Shown piece after piece: positions 57,301-64,000 of a stretch of 64,000 nt of DNA. How positions within the stretch are numbered: the stretch's first letter is position 1; the number at the start of each line of letters is the position of its first letter. The stretch comes from Candidatus Phytoplasma asteris. GTDB taxonomy: Bacteria > Bacillota_I > Bacilli_A > Acholeplasmatales > Acholeplasmataceae. The position numbers and the translations under genes are program-made. Location of the stretch: contig NZ_CP128414.1 of NCBI RefSeq assembly GCF_038505995.1, positions 248,001 to 312,000 of the forward strand, read 5' to 3'. The notes under the pieces were generated by a model. The model made no database searches, was not told the DNA's origin, and was given only the letters and a program-made list of their open reading frames with translations.

Positions 57301-57444
57301 TGGGGTTGTGTTTTTTTCTTGGATGTTTTTTAGGTTTGTGATATTATTTGTTAATTGGGATAAAAAAGGAGAGAAAAAATCGCTTGATAATGTTTTATTG
57401 CGTTTTAAGAATAAAGCCAAAAATCTATTATAATATGATGACAT
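54358..57444 (-). CDS. Giant coiled-coil protein, 1028 aa, unknown function
   Basis: The product is almost wholly helical, very rich in Lys, Gln, Asn and Leu, with long heptad-like runs (about 60-290, 390-560, 590-760 and 810-1010) broken near 300-390 by an aromatic-rich stretch (PFPFINIPILSNYQIET, then WSQQYHLINLLHQQA). No Walker motif, signal peptide or membrane segment is seen, so it is not an SMC protein. AAGGA lies 10 bases before the ATG. It has low GC even for this window. It might be a cytoskeletal or scaffold protein, as in other mollicutes; that is inference. It is transcribed alone, upstream of the opp operon. Confidence 0.7.
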   Translation of the reverse strand: MSSYYNRFLALFLKRNKTLSSDFFSPFLSQLTNNITNLKNIQEKNTTPNIITNNQNKQLNQRLQTLNNKHNTQTKQLQEKYHHILLNIYAQIEKLQTNKKTILQKYNSQQQKTQTLLTQELIYQKNKNNDKNLQLKEILQKELKEITKKNNHKETTLITNLNNKNNNINNLLIQIEKDKQKLELKNQKQNQESKQNFYTTDFNLNQKNTNLLKQLETTLNLQEKDKGKSICILEQIKTTKKQTYQKTITKTHKLYQNKLSINDKKLDTIKDAYQQEKTIIQAQIQAFFLQIRPFPFINIPILSNYQIETSKKALFYKQQTNCLSYQNQKSLWSQQYHLINLLHQQAINMWHLEHHKQNKYKHIYQQTLEKIYHLIHQKTNYLFSQKINGIKEQIKTVLNLHLQETAIFDNQKDYQETFFAYQKTLLALQRKKNNYQIDYHYHFFAKKQEFDLKTKSIALQLKLEKTKIQHYYLEQTTTLKKEINNFQTQLTLNKIFQKDDFLTFKLTQEKEKHLFLQDITLMQKDIYLLLQTQNIELLQTLNNLLNTYPSWQKESTLLEQTLQQIQLQINTFTSNYQTKTCLIEQIILDQIKTIIETNLFPIIQKQFNQTINLLQKKHQLNQTSLQNKINLNEQIISFYDKQLTFLNQKIHTDKKKGIQGFFHKYKQKGTDLYPLLYQIKTHKERYEKIIKNLTTKKDKATKKHQHILEKTTNKHQKKINKTKLKITKLLTLWHYLKPASKNIALTPLINFKISNKSFFNACQKTITNVIQDILFYNNYQKNIYQCLNTLLKEQIKKEQKLIQTTTNTTNTTKHLNKVFYNQNELIKNVINVSLEKTFKQNQISLLQEITKTIKSKEKSLTQTTNLMKEKLGLLNENLSDALINLNLSWQQTQKELRQKLSNLKKEALLNFEKKDKLFFEHKKIAIKQKNNQIFKHFNKQKEKISQSFTHKQKANHKKITKIEKQIKKTKKNLLTKIKLTNFQTKLKTIFLKWSFFWQKQKGKFKIKHHQKQITKQIKKTIALDKQIS

Positions 57445-57660
57445 AAAATTTTTCCTTCAATCTAAATATTGATTAAACAATATAAAAACACTTAATTGTA
57501 GTTTATTATTAATTTTTTTTGTAATGTTATATTATTTTGGTTTTTCAAAGAAATAAGTTCTAAATTATTTTATCATTTACCTTTATCATAACATAAACCA
57601 AATTAATTTGGGATGTAAAAAAGAATACTTAGCTTTTATATTTAGATCTTAAAAACAAAA

Positions 57661-57682
57661 AAACTATCCTGAAGGATAGTTT
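57661..57682 (-). terminator. Terminator after the 57749 gene
   Basis: AAACTATCCT / AGGATAGTTT on the minus strand followed by a T run (57663-57657). It lies 67 bases after the stop of the secreted-protein gene. The rest of the 57445-57748 gap shows nothing else. Confidence 0.8.
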
Positions 57683-57748
57683 CTTTCATTATTTATATTA
57701 TTTTTATTTTTTAAATAGTTTATTAATTTATTTTAAATATGGAAATAA

Positions 57749-58231
57749 TTATTTCTTACGATAAGGTTTATACCAAGTTGTTTTTTTAGGATAGAGATAT
57801 TTTTGGATTAAAGTTGGTTCATAGTAAAAAATATATAAACTATTGTATTTATTTTTCATGTTTATGATTGCTTCTAAGGTATGTGTTTTATCCTTAATAA
57901 ATGGCATTTTTCCATCATGATAGATAAATATAATATTTTGGGGACAATTAATAATTGACTTAGACATTAATTCGCCTTTGTTTTGATTAATTGTTTTGTG
58001 AAATGAGACTTTTTTGTAATAATTAGGATCAATATTTTTATGTATAAAGATAATAGCTTTATTAGTGTTTTTTACTTTAATGTTATGAATTGTATTATTT
58101 AGAGTCTCTTTTTTTACTTTTATTTTAAAAGTACTTTTGATTTGATAGTTTAATTTAAATGTTGAATGTGCTTTAATAAAATAAGAATTAATGTTAAGTA
58201 ATAGTATTAATATATTTATAATTATAAGCAT
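57749..58231 (-). CDS. Putative secreted protein, paralogue of the broken gene at 58459-59043
   Basis: 160 residues from ATG 58231, with a hydrophobic N-terminus (MLIIINILILLLNINSYF) ending near KAHS, a likely cleavage point. The C-terminal half shares with the 58459 gene the pattern PNxxxxxxxxKTIN, IFIYHDGK and YNSLYIFYYE. No ribosome site precedes ATG 58231; the frame is open further, and AAAGGAG sits 12 bases before an in-frame ATT at 58291, which would give a basic N-terminus (INKINKTSKKRPN) and a full signal peptide. So the start may be ATT or a mutated ATG. The family is unknown. Confidence 0.6.
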   Translation of the reverse strand: MLIIINILILLLNINSYFIKAHSTFKLNYQIKSTFKIKVKKETLNNTIHNIKVKNTNKAIIFIHKNIDPNYYKKVSFHKTINQNKGELMSKSIINCPQNIIFIYHDGKMPFIKDKTHTLEAIINMKNKYNSLYIFYYEPTLIQKYLYPKKTTWYKPYRKK

Positions 58232-58458
58232 TAAAAAGGAATTAAAGTTTATATTTGGTCTTTTTTTAGAAGTCTTGTTAATTTTGTTAATGTAAAAAAC
58301 AGACTCCTTTCTTTTAAAAAAGGTAGTTAATATTAATTATAAGTATAAATTATTAAGCTACCAAAAAGATAATATAAATTAATATATATAATTAAAAAGA
58401 TAAAAGAAAAGATTTATTGTTGTTTATTGTTGAGTGTTTGCCCAATCTCTCAGACGCC

Positions 58459-59043
58459 TTACCATTCCTGAAATCCATCTAGAAGTAGGTTTTTAGCTCC
58501 ATCTAATTTTTTGGTATTTTCTATGTCATGGTAAAAAATATACAAATTTGTATATTTGCCTGTCATTTTTGTTAGTTCTTGATAAGTATATTTTTTATCT
58601 AGGTCACCTCGAATTTCTCCATCATGATATAAACAAATTGTACTTGGCTCGCATGTTCCTGTAGCAATTTCGAACGATATATTCCCATCTTTTATTCTAT
58701 TTATTGTTTTTCTTTTGGTTAATGTTCCATTAAAATTAGGATTAATCTTTTCTTTAATATGTTTTATTATTTTGTCCAGGTGGGAATCCCAATCCCCTTC
58801 AATTTCTACAAGGTGTAATTTTGGTCCTTGTTGTTCTTATGTTGGCTCTTCTTGTACTTGTGTTTTTGTTTGTGCTTTTCTTTCTTTTTTTCTCAAACTT
58901 ATTTTTATACTTGTTTTATAATCATATCTTAATTTAAGATTTGATTGAGCTTTGGTAAAATGAGGGATAATAATAAATAAAGTAAATATTATAATAATTA
59001 AAAATAAAAGTGTTTTTTTGTTATAAGTATTGGATAAAAACAT
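58459..59043 (-). pseudogene. Putative secreted-protein gene interrupted by one in-frame TAA
   Basis: The ATG at 59043 opens a signal peptide (TLLFLIIIIFTLFIIIPHFT, then KAQS) and 68 codons, ending at TAA 58837-58839. The same frame continues for 125 codons: EQQGPKLHLVEIEGDWD, then FNGTLTKRKTINRIKDG, CLYHDGEIRGDLDKKYTY, and YTNLYIFYHDIENTK, to TAA at 58459. The second part matches the intact paralogue next to it, so one nonsense change broke a gene of about 194 codons. The truncated 68-residue product would be exported and very basic. The family is unknown. Confidence 0.8.
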
Positions 59044-59204
59044 TTTAGTTAATGCCTTTTTTTAGAAAATTGATAAATTTTTGGAAAAATATCCCCTTCT
59101 TTCTTTCTAAAATTGACGGTTTTTTAATTATTTAAGTTAATTATAAAGTATTCATTAGGTTTTTAGTTAGTTAAACCATCAAAAAAGATAAAGAGTTTAA
59201 GACA

Positions 59205-59236
59205 TCAAAGACTATTAAATAATTAATAGCCTTTGA
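59205..59236. repeat. 14-bp inverted repeat
   Basis: TCAAAGACTATTAA pairs with TTAATAGCCTTTGA (one mismatch) around ATAA. It lies about 105 bases past the end of the truncated gene at 59340 and could end its transcript, but no clear T run follows on either strand. The 59044-59339 gap holds no other feature. Confidence 0.5.
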
Positions 59237-59339
59237 ATTGATTATTTGATATTTATTTAAGTTAATGAAAGATTATAAAATAATGTTATTAAAGAGTAAT
59301 TTATTCAATTTATACATGTTTGTTAATGGAAAGTGTTTG

Positions 59340-59768
59340 TTAGTATGTGTTAGTGTAATTTATTTTGGATTTAGCTGATTGAGCTTCTGTTAGTTTGTTA
59401 TTTTCTGCAATTACATTACCATTTTCATCCACTACTTCATATTGCATAGTTAATTCAAAATCAGCAGTATCGGTTTTATTTTTAACTAAACCATCAAGAG
59501 TTAATAATTCTACTTCTAATTGAACTTCTGCTGAAACAAATTTGTTATCTTTGGTAAGAGCAAATTTAGAGTCTTTGGTATATACTTCAAAATCATTGTT
59601 ATCTTGTGTTTTAACTTTTACTCCAACTCTAAATTTGTCAGTTTTGTCTACGTCGTTAACTTTTAATGTTGGTAAAAATACTTTTAAGAACCATTTTTTA
59701 GTAGTTTCTTTGTTTTCAAAACCTTTTACGGAGGTGAAACATAAAAATGGGACTTCAACAAAATTAAT
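59340..59768 (-). pseudogene. 5'-truncated gene for a beta-rich protein
   Basis: A frame of 142 codons without ATG, GTG or TTG start runs from a TAA just upstream (59771-59769) to TAA at 59340. The product is clearly protein-like and beta-rich: VPFLCFTSVKGFENKETTKK, LKVNDVDKTDKFRVGVKVKT, KFVSAEVQLEVELLTLDG, ADFELTMQYEVVDENGNVIA. GC and codon choice resemble real genes. Either the 5' end was deleted or it starts with a rare ATT (59768) without ribosome site. It looks like part of a surface or secreted protein; no family is recognised. Confidence 0.65.
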
Positions 59769-59873
59769 TTATTAAAAAAACTCAAATTAATTTAGTTATA
59801 TTGTTGTAATTTGACAAAATAATAATTAAAGTAGCAAATAAATAAGAAAAAAGTAAAAAAAGCTCAAAATAGA

Positions 59874-59902
59874 TTGACAAAACAGCTTTTTTAAGATAAA
59901 AT
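59874..59902 (+). promoter_or_regulatory. Promoter of rpmF
   Basis: TTGACA (59874-59879), 17 bases, TAAAAT (59897-59902), about 190 bases before rpmF. The long leader in the gap 59769-60093 contains short repeats but no obvious gene. Confidence 0.75.
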
Positions 59903-60093
59903 AAACTTAGGTTTAAAATTAATTTTTGCACGCTTTGGCATGATTATTAATTTTTTAAGCTTGATTAAAGTGCTAATAATAATTTTTGGCAGTTATTAAT
60001 TGGGTTTTGATTAACCTTTTATTTGTTAAAAGTTTTATTATTATTTATAATAAATACTAAAAACAAAAAATTATAAAGAAAGGATTTGATAAA

Positions 60094-60300
60094 ATGGCTG
60101 TTCCTTTTAGACGCACCGGAAAAACGGCAAAAAGAAAAAGACGTACTCATTATAAGTTAAGCAATCCTGCTTTAGTACTTTGCAAAGAAACTAATACTTT
60201 TACTTTGTCTCACAGAGTTACTAAAAATAGTGGTTATTACAAAGGAAAACTTATTTTGGAAAACAAACCTTCTAAATCTCAAAAAACAACTGACAATTAA
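60094..60300 (+). CDS. rpmF: 50S ribosomal protein L32 (bL32)
   Basis: 68 residues beginning [21 protein letters not shown], the L32 N-terminus, with a basic loop that lies in the large subunit. It has one central Cys ([10 protein letters not shown]) where Zn-type L32 has a four-Cys ribbon, so it is the Zn-independent (C-minus) form. GAAAGGA lies before the ATG. It is transcribed alone. Confidence 0.92.
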   Translation: MAVPFRRTGKTAKRKRRTHYKLSNPALVLCKETNTFTLSHRVTKNSGYYKGKLILENKPSKSQKTTDN

Positions 60301-60514
60301 TTTATCATTATTAGACAAATTATTTTGTTTAAATAATTTTTTTCTTAGATGACGATATTGTTTTTTCTTATTTGATATTATTTTAATTTATAGTTTTAAT
60401 ATTATTTTGGATTTATTTATTTTTTGATAGTTACTATTTAATTTATTTTAAAAGAATTATTTTATTTTTAAGTGTATAAGATAAAAAAATAAATAAAATC
60501 AAGGAGAAACATAA

Positions 60515-60893
60515 ATGTTATTAAAAAAATCATTATCACAATTTTTACTTACTGTTAGTTTTGTATTTTTAAGTGTGTTTGGGTCTTTTGTTGTTTTAGA
60601 AGCATCAAAAAAATATCAAGAAGCAGATACGGCATCATTTTCTAAAACTTATAATGATAATTCAACGAAATTTTACAAGGAGAATTCATATTCAGCTTCT
60701 TTGGTTAATGAAGAAGCTAAAAAAAGCTTATGATGCCAAATTAGAAAAACATAACGAAGATCAAAAAGCCCTCAAAGAAAAACAAGAAGTAACTAAAAAA
60801 TACGTTTTCCTTTTTGTAGAGTTTTTCTTTGTATTGGCGTTAGTAGGATTTAATGGTTATTTCTGTTATTCTAAATCTAAATCATTTAAATAA
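60515..60893 (+). pseudogene. Two-membrane-segment surface protein gene with A7 frameshift
   Basis: After AAGGAG, ATG 60515 encodes a signal-like helix (FLLTVSFVFLSVFGSFVVLE) and an outer region (KKYQEADTASFSKTYND). The frame ends at TGA 60731-60733, just past an A7 run (60719-60725). Removing one A restores NEEAKKAYDAKLEKHNEDQK and a C-terminal membrane segment (FLFVEFFFVLALVGFNGYFC) to 60893, about 125 residues. The restored layout, two membrane ends with an exposed 60-residue centre, recalls immunodominant membrane proteins, without proof. It is a paralogue of the next gene. Confidence 0.8.
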
Positions 60894-60908
60894 TTATAAG
60901 TAAAAAAT

Positions 60909-61288
60909 ATGTCTGATATTAAACAAAACATATCTTCTTTATTAAAAACATCAATTTTTTATTATTAAGTGTATTTGGAATGATTGTTACTTTTTTGATA
61001 TATACGTTTTTTGAAAATCTAAATACTCAAAAAGTTTTACAACAATATCTAGATTCATTACAATCTAATACAAATATACTATCAAATTATAATTTATTAT
61101 TACAACTTACTAAAAAACAAATGTATACAAGTTATTTAAGAGTTTTTATATTAGTTATTATTTGGGTTTTAATTATAATATTTAATGGTTATATGTGTTT
61201 TGCCAAAATTAACCCTTTTAAACAGTTTTTTAAATTTGTTAAAAAAGTTATCAATAAATATAAATATAAAAATGAACCTTTTCATTAA
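60909..61288 (+). pseudogene. Paralogous membrane protein gene with T6 frameshift
   Basis: From ATG 60909 the frame stops after 19 codons (ending SIFYY). One more T in the T6 run at 60955-60960 joins it to SIFLLLSVFGMIVTFLIYTF and on to 61288. The restored protein of about 126 residues has the same plan as the gene at 60515: LSVFG in the first membrane segment and FNGYMCFAKINPFK at the last (compare FNGYFCYSKSKSFK). The internal ATG at 60980 would lose most of the first helix. No ribosome site is seen at 60909, so it may rely on translation from the upstream gene. Confidence 0.75.
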
Positions 61289-61311
61289 ATCATTTTATCT
61301 TTTAATATAAA

Positions 61312-61352
61312 GATATTTGAATTAACTTAATGAGGATATTTGAATTAACTTA
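61312..61352 (+). repeat. Two-copy 23-bp tandem repeat
   Basis: GATATTTGAATTAACTTA occurs at 61312-61329 and 61335-61352 with a 23-base period. It lies in the gap before the S10 operon. Nothing else is seen there besides the S10 promoter. Confidence 0.7.
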
Positions 61353-61478
61353 TTGTATTTTTTAACAAACAAAATCCAAAATAAATAAATCTTTTCACCA
61401 TTTTACTTATTTGAAACAGCTTTTTTTATTTTAAAAAACATTATTAATTACTTTTTTAACTTTTGTAATTAAAATGAC

Positions 61479-61507
61479 TTGCAATAAAATCTTTTTTAAG
61501 GTATAAT
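61479..61507 (+). promoter_or_regulatory. Promoter of the S10 ribosomal operon
   Basis: TTGCAA (61479-61484), 17 bases, TATAAT (61502-61507), about 140 bases before rpsJ. It is the best sigma-A match in this region and fits the expected start of the S10-spc operon. Confidence 0.8.
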
Positions 61508-61648
61508 AAAAAGGCTTGTTTTAAATATTTTTTCTTTTAATCCAAAAAACAAAACACCAATGTCAGTTGTCTAAGAAAAAAATTATTTAAGCAAAATATT
61601 TGTCTAATAGGCAATATTTTCAAACATTTCTAAAAAAGGAGAATATAA

Positions 61649-61972
61649 GTGAACAAAAAAGAAAAAGAAATTATCAAAATAATTCTAAGAGCCTACGACC
61701 ATCATTTAATTGATCAAGCAGCTAAAAAAATTATTGATATTGTCACTAAAACAGGAGCAAATATTGAAGGTCCAATACCTCTTCCTACCAGAAAAGAATT
61801 ATTTACTGTTTTGCGTTCCCCTTTCGTTAACAAAGATTCAAGAGAACAATTTGAACGACGCACTCACAAACGTTTAATTCAAATTATCAATCCTAATAAA
61901 AAAACAATTGAATCTTTAATGCACATTAGTTTGCCACCTGCAATTGATATTTTGTTAAAAAAAAACCAATAG
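61649..61972 (+). CDS. rpsJ: 30S ribosomal protein S10 (uS10)
   Basis: 107 residues with [20 protein letters not shown], the loop [21 protein letters not shown] that reaches the head of the subunit, [12 protein letters not shown] and SLPPAIDI. It also forms NusE in antitermination. The start is GTG at 61649 with AAAGGAG 8 bases before. It is first in the S10 operon. Confidence 0.96.
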   Translation: MNKKEKEIIKIILRAYDHHLIDQAAKKIIDIVTKTGANIEGPIPLPTRKELFTVLRSPFVNKDSREQFERRTHKRLIQIINPNKKTIESLMHISLPPAIDILLKKNQ

Positions 61973-62064
61973 CAAAAGCAAAATTTAGGCACTATTCATT
62001 TTAATATGAATAAATATTTACTTTTTTATAACCATTTCATTTAAATCATTTCATTTGGTTGAAT

Positions 62065-62094
62065 CACAATCACAATTGCAATTACAATTTCAAT
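62065..62094 (+). repeat. Five imperfect hexamers in the rpsJ-rplC gap
   Basis: CACAAT, CACAAT, TGCAAT, TACAAT and TTCAAT follow each other without gaps. They lie in a 196-base space between rpsJ and rplC, a junction that is usually short. They could be an unstructured leader, a protein-binding array or chance. Confidence 0.6.
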
Positions 62095-62168
62095 CAACTT
62101 TTGAAAATCACTTTAAAAAAACTTTTTACAAACTTTAAACCAAAATTAAAAAAAGAAAGAGGAAGGAC

Positions 62169-62834
62169 ATGGCTCAAGGAATCTTAGGTAAAAAAATAGG
62201 AATGACTCAAGTTTTTAACGAACAAGGAGAATTAGTTCCAGTAACAATAGTAGATGTTGCACCTAACGTTGTTTTACAACAAAAAAACGTTGACCAAGAC
62301 GGCTATCAAGCTACTCAAATAGGTTTTTGCGACAAAAGAGAAAAAAACACTTCTAAACCTATGTTAGGAAATTTTAAAAAAGCAACTACTGCCCCTAAGC
62401 GCTTCATTAAAGAAATTAATTTTAGTTCGGATGTCAATTCAAACCTAGCTAATTTAGCAGTAGGCGCCCTAATCACAAACGATTTATTTCAAGTAGGTGA
62501 TTTAGTTGATGTAACAGGAACTTCCAAAGGTAAAGGTTTTGCTGGTTCTATTAAGAGACACAATCAAAGCAGAGGTCCTGAAAGTCACGGGTCTCGTTAT
62601 CACCGTCGTCCAGGTTCAATGGGCCCTATTAAAGGTAAATTAAAAGGTAAAAAACTACCAGGACACATGGGACACGAAACTGTTACTATCCAAAATTTAG
62701 CTATTCTTTCGGTTGATACTGAAAAAAACTTATTCTTAATAAAAGGCAATGTCCCAGGACCTAATAAAGGTTTTGTAATTATCAAATCTGCTGTAAAAAA
62801 ATTGACAAAGGAGCAAACGCATGCCAAAAATTAA
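62169..62834 (+). CDS. rplC: 50S ribosomal protein L3 (uL3)
   Basis: 221 residues starting [20 protein letters not shown], with [18 protein letters not shown] and the loop [19 protein letters not shown], then [19 protein letters not shown] near the peptidyl-transferase centre. GAGGAAGG precedes the ATG. Its end overlaps rplD by 14 bases. Confidence 0.97.
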   Translation: MAQGILGKKIGMTQVFNEQGELVPVTIVDVAPNVVLQQKNVDQDGYQATQIGFCDKREKNTSKPMLGNFKKATTAPKRFIKEINFSSDVNSNLANLAVGALITNDLFQVGDLVDVTGTSKGKGFAGSIKRHNQSRGPESHGSRYHRRPGSMGPIKGKLKGKKLPGHMGHETVTIQNLAILSVDTEKNLFLIKGNVPGPNKGFVIIKSAVKKLTKEQTHAKN

Positions 62835-63444
62835 TATTCTTAATCAACAAGGCGACTTCGTTTCTGAAAAGGTTTTAGCAACTACTGTTTTTGACATTAA
62901 ACCTAATCAACAAGTTTTATACGACGTTGTAAATGCTCAAAGAGCTGCAATGCGTCAAGGCACACATGCTACCAAAACTCGCGCTTTAGTTGCTGGTGGA
63001 GGTAAAAAACCATGGAGACAAAAAGGAACTGGTCGTGCTCGTCATGGCTCTATTCGTTCTCCTTTATGGCGTGGTGGTGGAGTTACTTTTGGACCGTCCC
63101 CAAGAGATTATTCTGTTAAAGTAAACCAAAAAGTACGTAGTCTGGCTCTAAAATCAGCTTTATCACTCCAAGCTAAAAATAATCAATTAGTAGTTGTAGA
63201 CAACATTAATTTAGCAACTCATAAAACTAAAGATTTCCAACAAATGTTACAAAAATTAAACATCACTTCCAAATCCTTAATTGTAGTTACTCAAATGACA
63301 GAACAATTAGCTTTGGCTTCTCGCAATCTATCTTATATTACTTTAGCTCCAGCTTCTCATGCAAGTGTTTATCAAATCCTTAATTGCAAACAATTAGTCC
63401 TAACTGCTGCTGCTGTTAACTATTTTGAAGAGGTTTTAAAATAA
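62821..63444 (+). CDS. rplD: 50S ribosomal protein L4 (uL4)
   Basis: 207 residues with the extended tunnel loop: [40 protein letters not shown] and [13 protein letters not shown]. In Escherichia coli L4 represses its own operon; whether it does so here is unknown. Its stop overlaps the rplW start. Confidence 0.97.
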   Translation: MPKINILNQQGDFVSEKVLATTVFDIKPNQQVLYDVVNAQRAAMRQGTHATKTRALVAGGGKKPWRQKGTGRARHGSIRSPLWRGGGVTFGPSPRDYSVKVNQKVRSLALKSALSLQAKNNQLVVVDNINLATHKTKDFQQMLQKLNITSKSLIVVTQMTEQLALASRNLSYITLAPASHASVYQILNCKQLVLTAAAVNYFEEVLK

Positions 63445-63734
63445 TGAATAAATACTATGATTTAGTTAAAGCACCAATCATTACTGAATTAACTAATAAA
63501 TTGATCGAAAGACAAAATAAATACACTTTTAAAGTTGCCAAAACAGCTAATAAAGTAGAAATTAAAAAAGCTTTAGAAAGCATTTTTCAAGTAAAAGTTT
63601 TATCAGTTAACACTCGCAACGTTTTACCACAATTCAAAAGAAAAGGTAAATTCGAAGGCTATACTTCGGGTTATAAAAAAGCTATTTGTAAAGTAGCTCC
63701 GGGACAAAAAATCGAAATCCTTGCTAACGAATAA
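63444..63734 (+). CDS. rplW: 50S ribosomal protein L23 (uL23)
   Basis: 96 residues: YYDLVKAPIITELTNKLIER, YTFKVAKTANKVEIKKALE, FQVKVLSVNTRNV and KRKGKFEGYTSGYKKAICKV. It forms part of the exit-tunnel rim where SRP and trigger factor dock. The start overlaps the rplD stop (TAATG). Confidence 0.96.
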   Translation: MNKYYDLVKAPIITELTNKLIERQNKYTFKVAKTANKVEIKKALESIFQVKVLSVNTRNVLPQFKRKGKFEGYTSGYKKAICKVAPGQKIEILANE

Positions 63735-63793
63735 ACTCAAACCCAACCAAAACAACGATTAACGATTAAAAAAATACAAGGCAGGTATAAATT

Positions 63794-64000
63794 ATGGCAA
63801 TTAAAAAATATAAGCCTACTACAAATGGATGTCGTAATATGAGTGTTTCTGCTTTTTCAGAAATCACCACTCAAACTCCTGAAAAAAGATTATTGGTATC
63901 TCATAAAGACCAAGCCGGACGCAACAACCAAGGTAAAATTACAGTAAGACATCGTGGCGGCGGCGTTAAAAGAAAATACCGTTTAATTGATTTTAAAAGA
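63794..64000 (+). CDS. rplB: 50S ribosomal protein L2 (uL2), 5' part
   Basis: 69 codons to the window edge: [40 protein letters not shown] and [20 protein letters not shown], which is the uL2 N-terminus. AGGCAGG lies before the ATG. The gene continues past the window; it follows rplW in the standard S10 order. Confidence 0.96.
   Translation, partial: MAIKKYKPTTNGCRNMSVSAFSEITTQTPEKRLLVSHKDQAGRNNQGKITVRHRGGGVKRKYRLIDFKR

Noticed and set aside
54358..57444. SMC chromosome protein
   Set aside because: No Walker A, signature or Walker B motifs are present; it is only a coiled coil.
59542..59775. Plus-strand 77-codon frame
   Set aside because: It is the shadow of the beta-rich minus-strand frame 59340-59768, which has a much more protein-like sequence.
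62065..62094. CRISPR-like array
   Set aside because: Units are six bases, imperfect and have no spacers; no cas genes are seen anywhere in the window.
1..64000. TGA read as tryptophan, as in Mycoplasma
   Set aside because: Housekeeping genes have no internal TGA, some genes end in TGA, and the only tRNA-Trp has anticodon CCA.
1..64000. Reassignment of TAA as a sense codon to explain the in-frame ochres
   Set aside because: TAA is the normal stop of most intact genes here, so the internal TAA codons are better explained as nonsense mutations.

Overview
The window looks like a chromosome segment of a phytoplasma ('Candidatus Phytoplasma', class Mollicutes). It is very AT-rich. The standard code is used: TGA works as a stop, and the only tRNA-Trp seen has anticodon CCA. 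There is no sign of cell-wall or nucleotide-synthesis pathways. Other pointers are a potential-mobile-unit (PMU)-like gene set, an SVM-type effector signal peptide, a DUF2963 repeat protein and an import-based metabolism with three peptide-binding proteins and an ECF vitamin transporter. I cannot name the species or strain from sequence alone.

Layout. Positions 1-96 are the 3' end of an unidentified plus-strand gene, followed by GC-rich hairpins. Positions 310-7157 are a decayed PMU-like accessory island, mostly on the minus strand. It holds a sigma factor, a nuclease resembling EcoRII at its active site, a thymidylate kinase broken by two ochre codons, a YqaJ/lambda-type exonuclease, three small membrane proteins, a probable secreted effector, a possible helicase 3' scrap and a frameshifted membrane-anchored gene. 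Positions 7486-14969 hold hemolysin III, acetate kinase, five tRNAs (Ser, His, Gln, Leu, Trp), a membrane-anchored coiled-coil protein, the DUF2963 protein, signal peptidase I, uracil-DNA glycosylase and dUTPase.

Positions 15575-25940 carry rpsB-tsf-pyrH-frr-cdsA and then glycolysis (tpiA, fba, pgk, gapA) with a HAD phosphatase and a broken membrane gene. Positions 26316-32835 are an ECF transporter region: a ThiT-like S component, a gene scrap, a frameshifted FolT-like S component, pepF, then ecfA1-ecfA2-ecfT. Next come glyA, rsgA, ychF, ileS, a YitT-like protein and a P-type ATPase. Positions 43480-54032 are minus-strand peptide use: an M32 carboxypeptidase and an opp/dpp operon with three tandem binding proteins. 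A 1028-residue coiled-coil protein and a small decayed family of secreted-protein genes follow. The window ends with rpmF, two frameshifted paralogous membrane genes and the start of the S10 operon (rpsJ, rplC, rplD, rplW, partial rplB).

How it fits together: imported peptides are cut by PepF and the M32 enzyme, ATP comes from lower glycolysis and acetate kinase, and vitamins probably enter through the ECF system. Secreted and surface proteins would be processed by the single S26B-type signal peptidase.

The most notable signal is the pattern of gene breakage. Four reading frames are restored by changing one base in an A or T run (6481-7157, 27445-28094, 60515-60893, 60909-61288), and three more are interrupted only by in-frame TAA codons (2793-3422, 22974-23411, 58459-59043). 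Except for tmk, all encode membrane, transport or secreted proteins. This could be decay, phase variation, slippage or assembly error. Other leads are the SVM effector, cysteine-cluster tails on AckA, TpiA and a P-type ATPase, and the EcoRII-like nuclease in the mobile unit.
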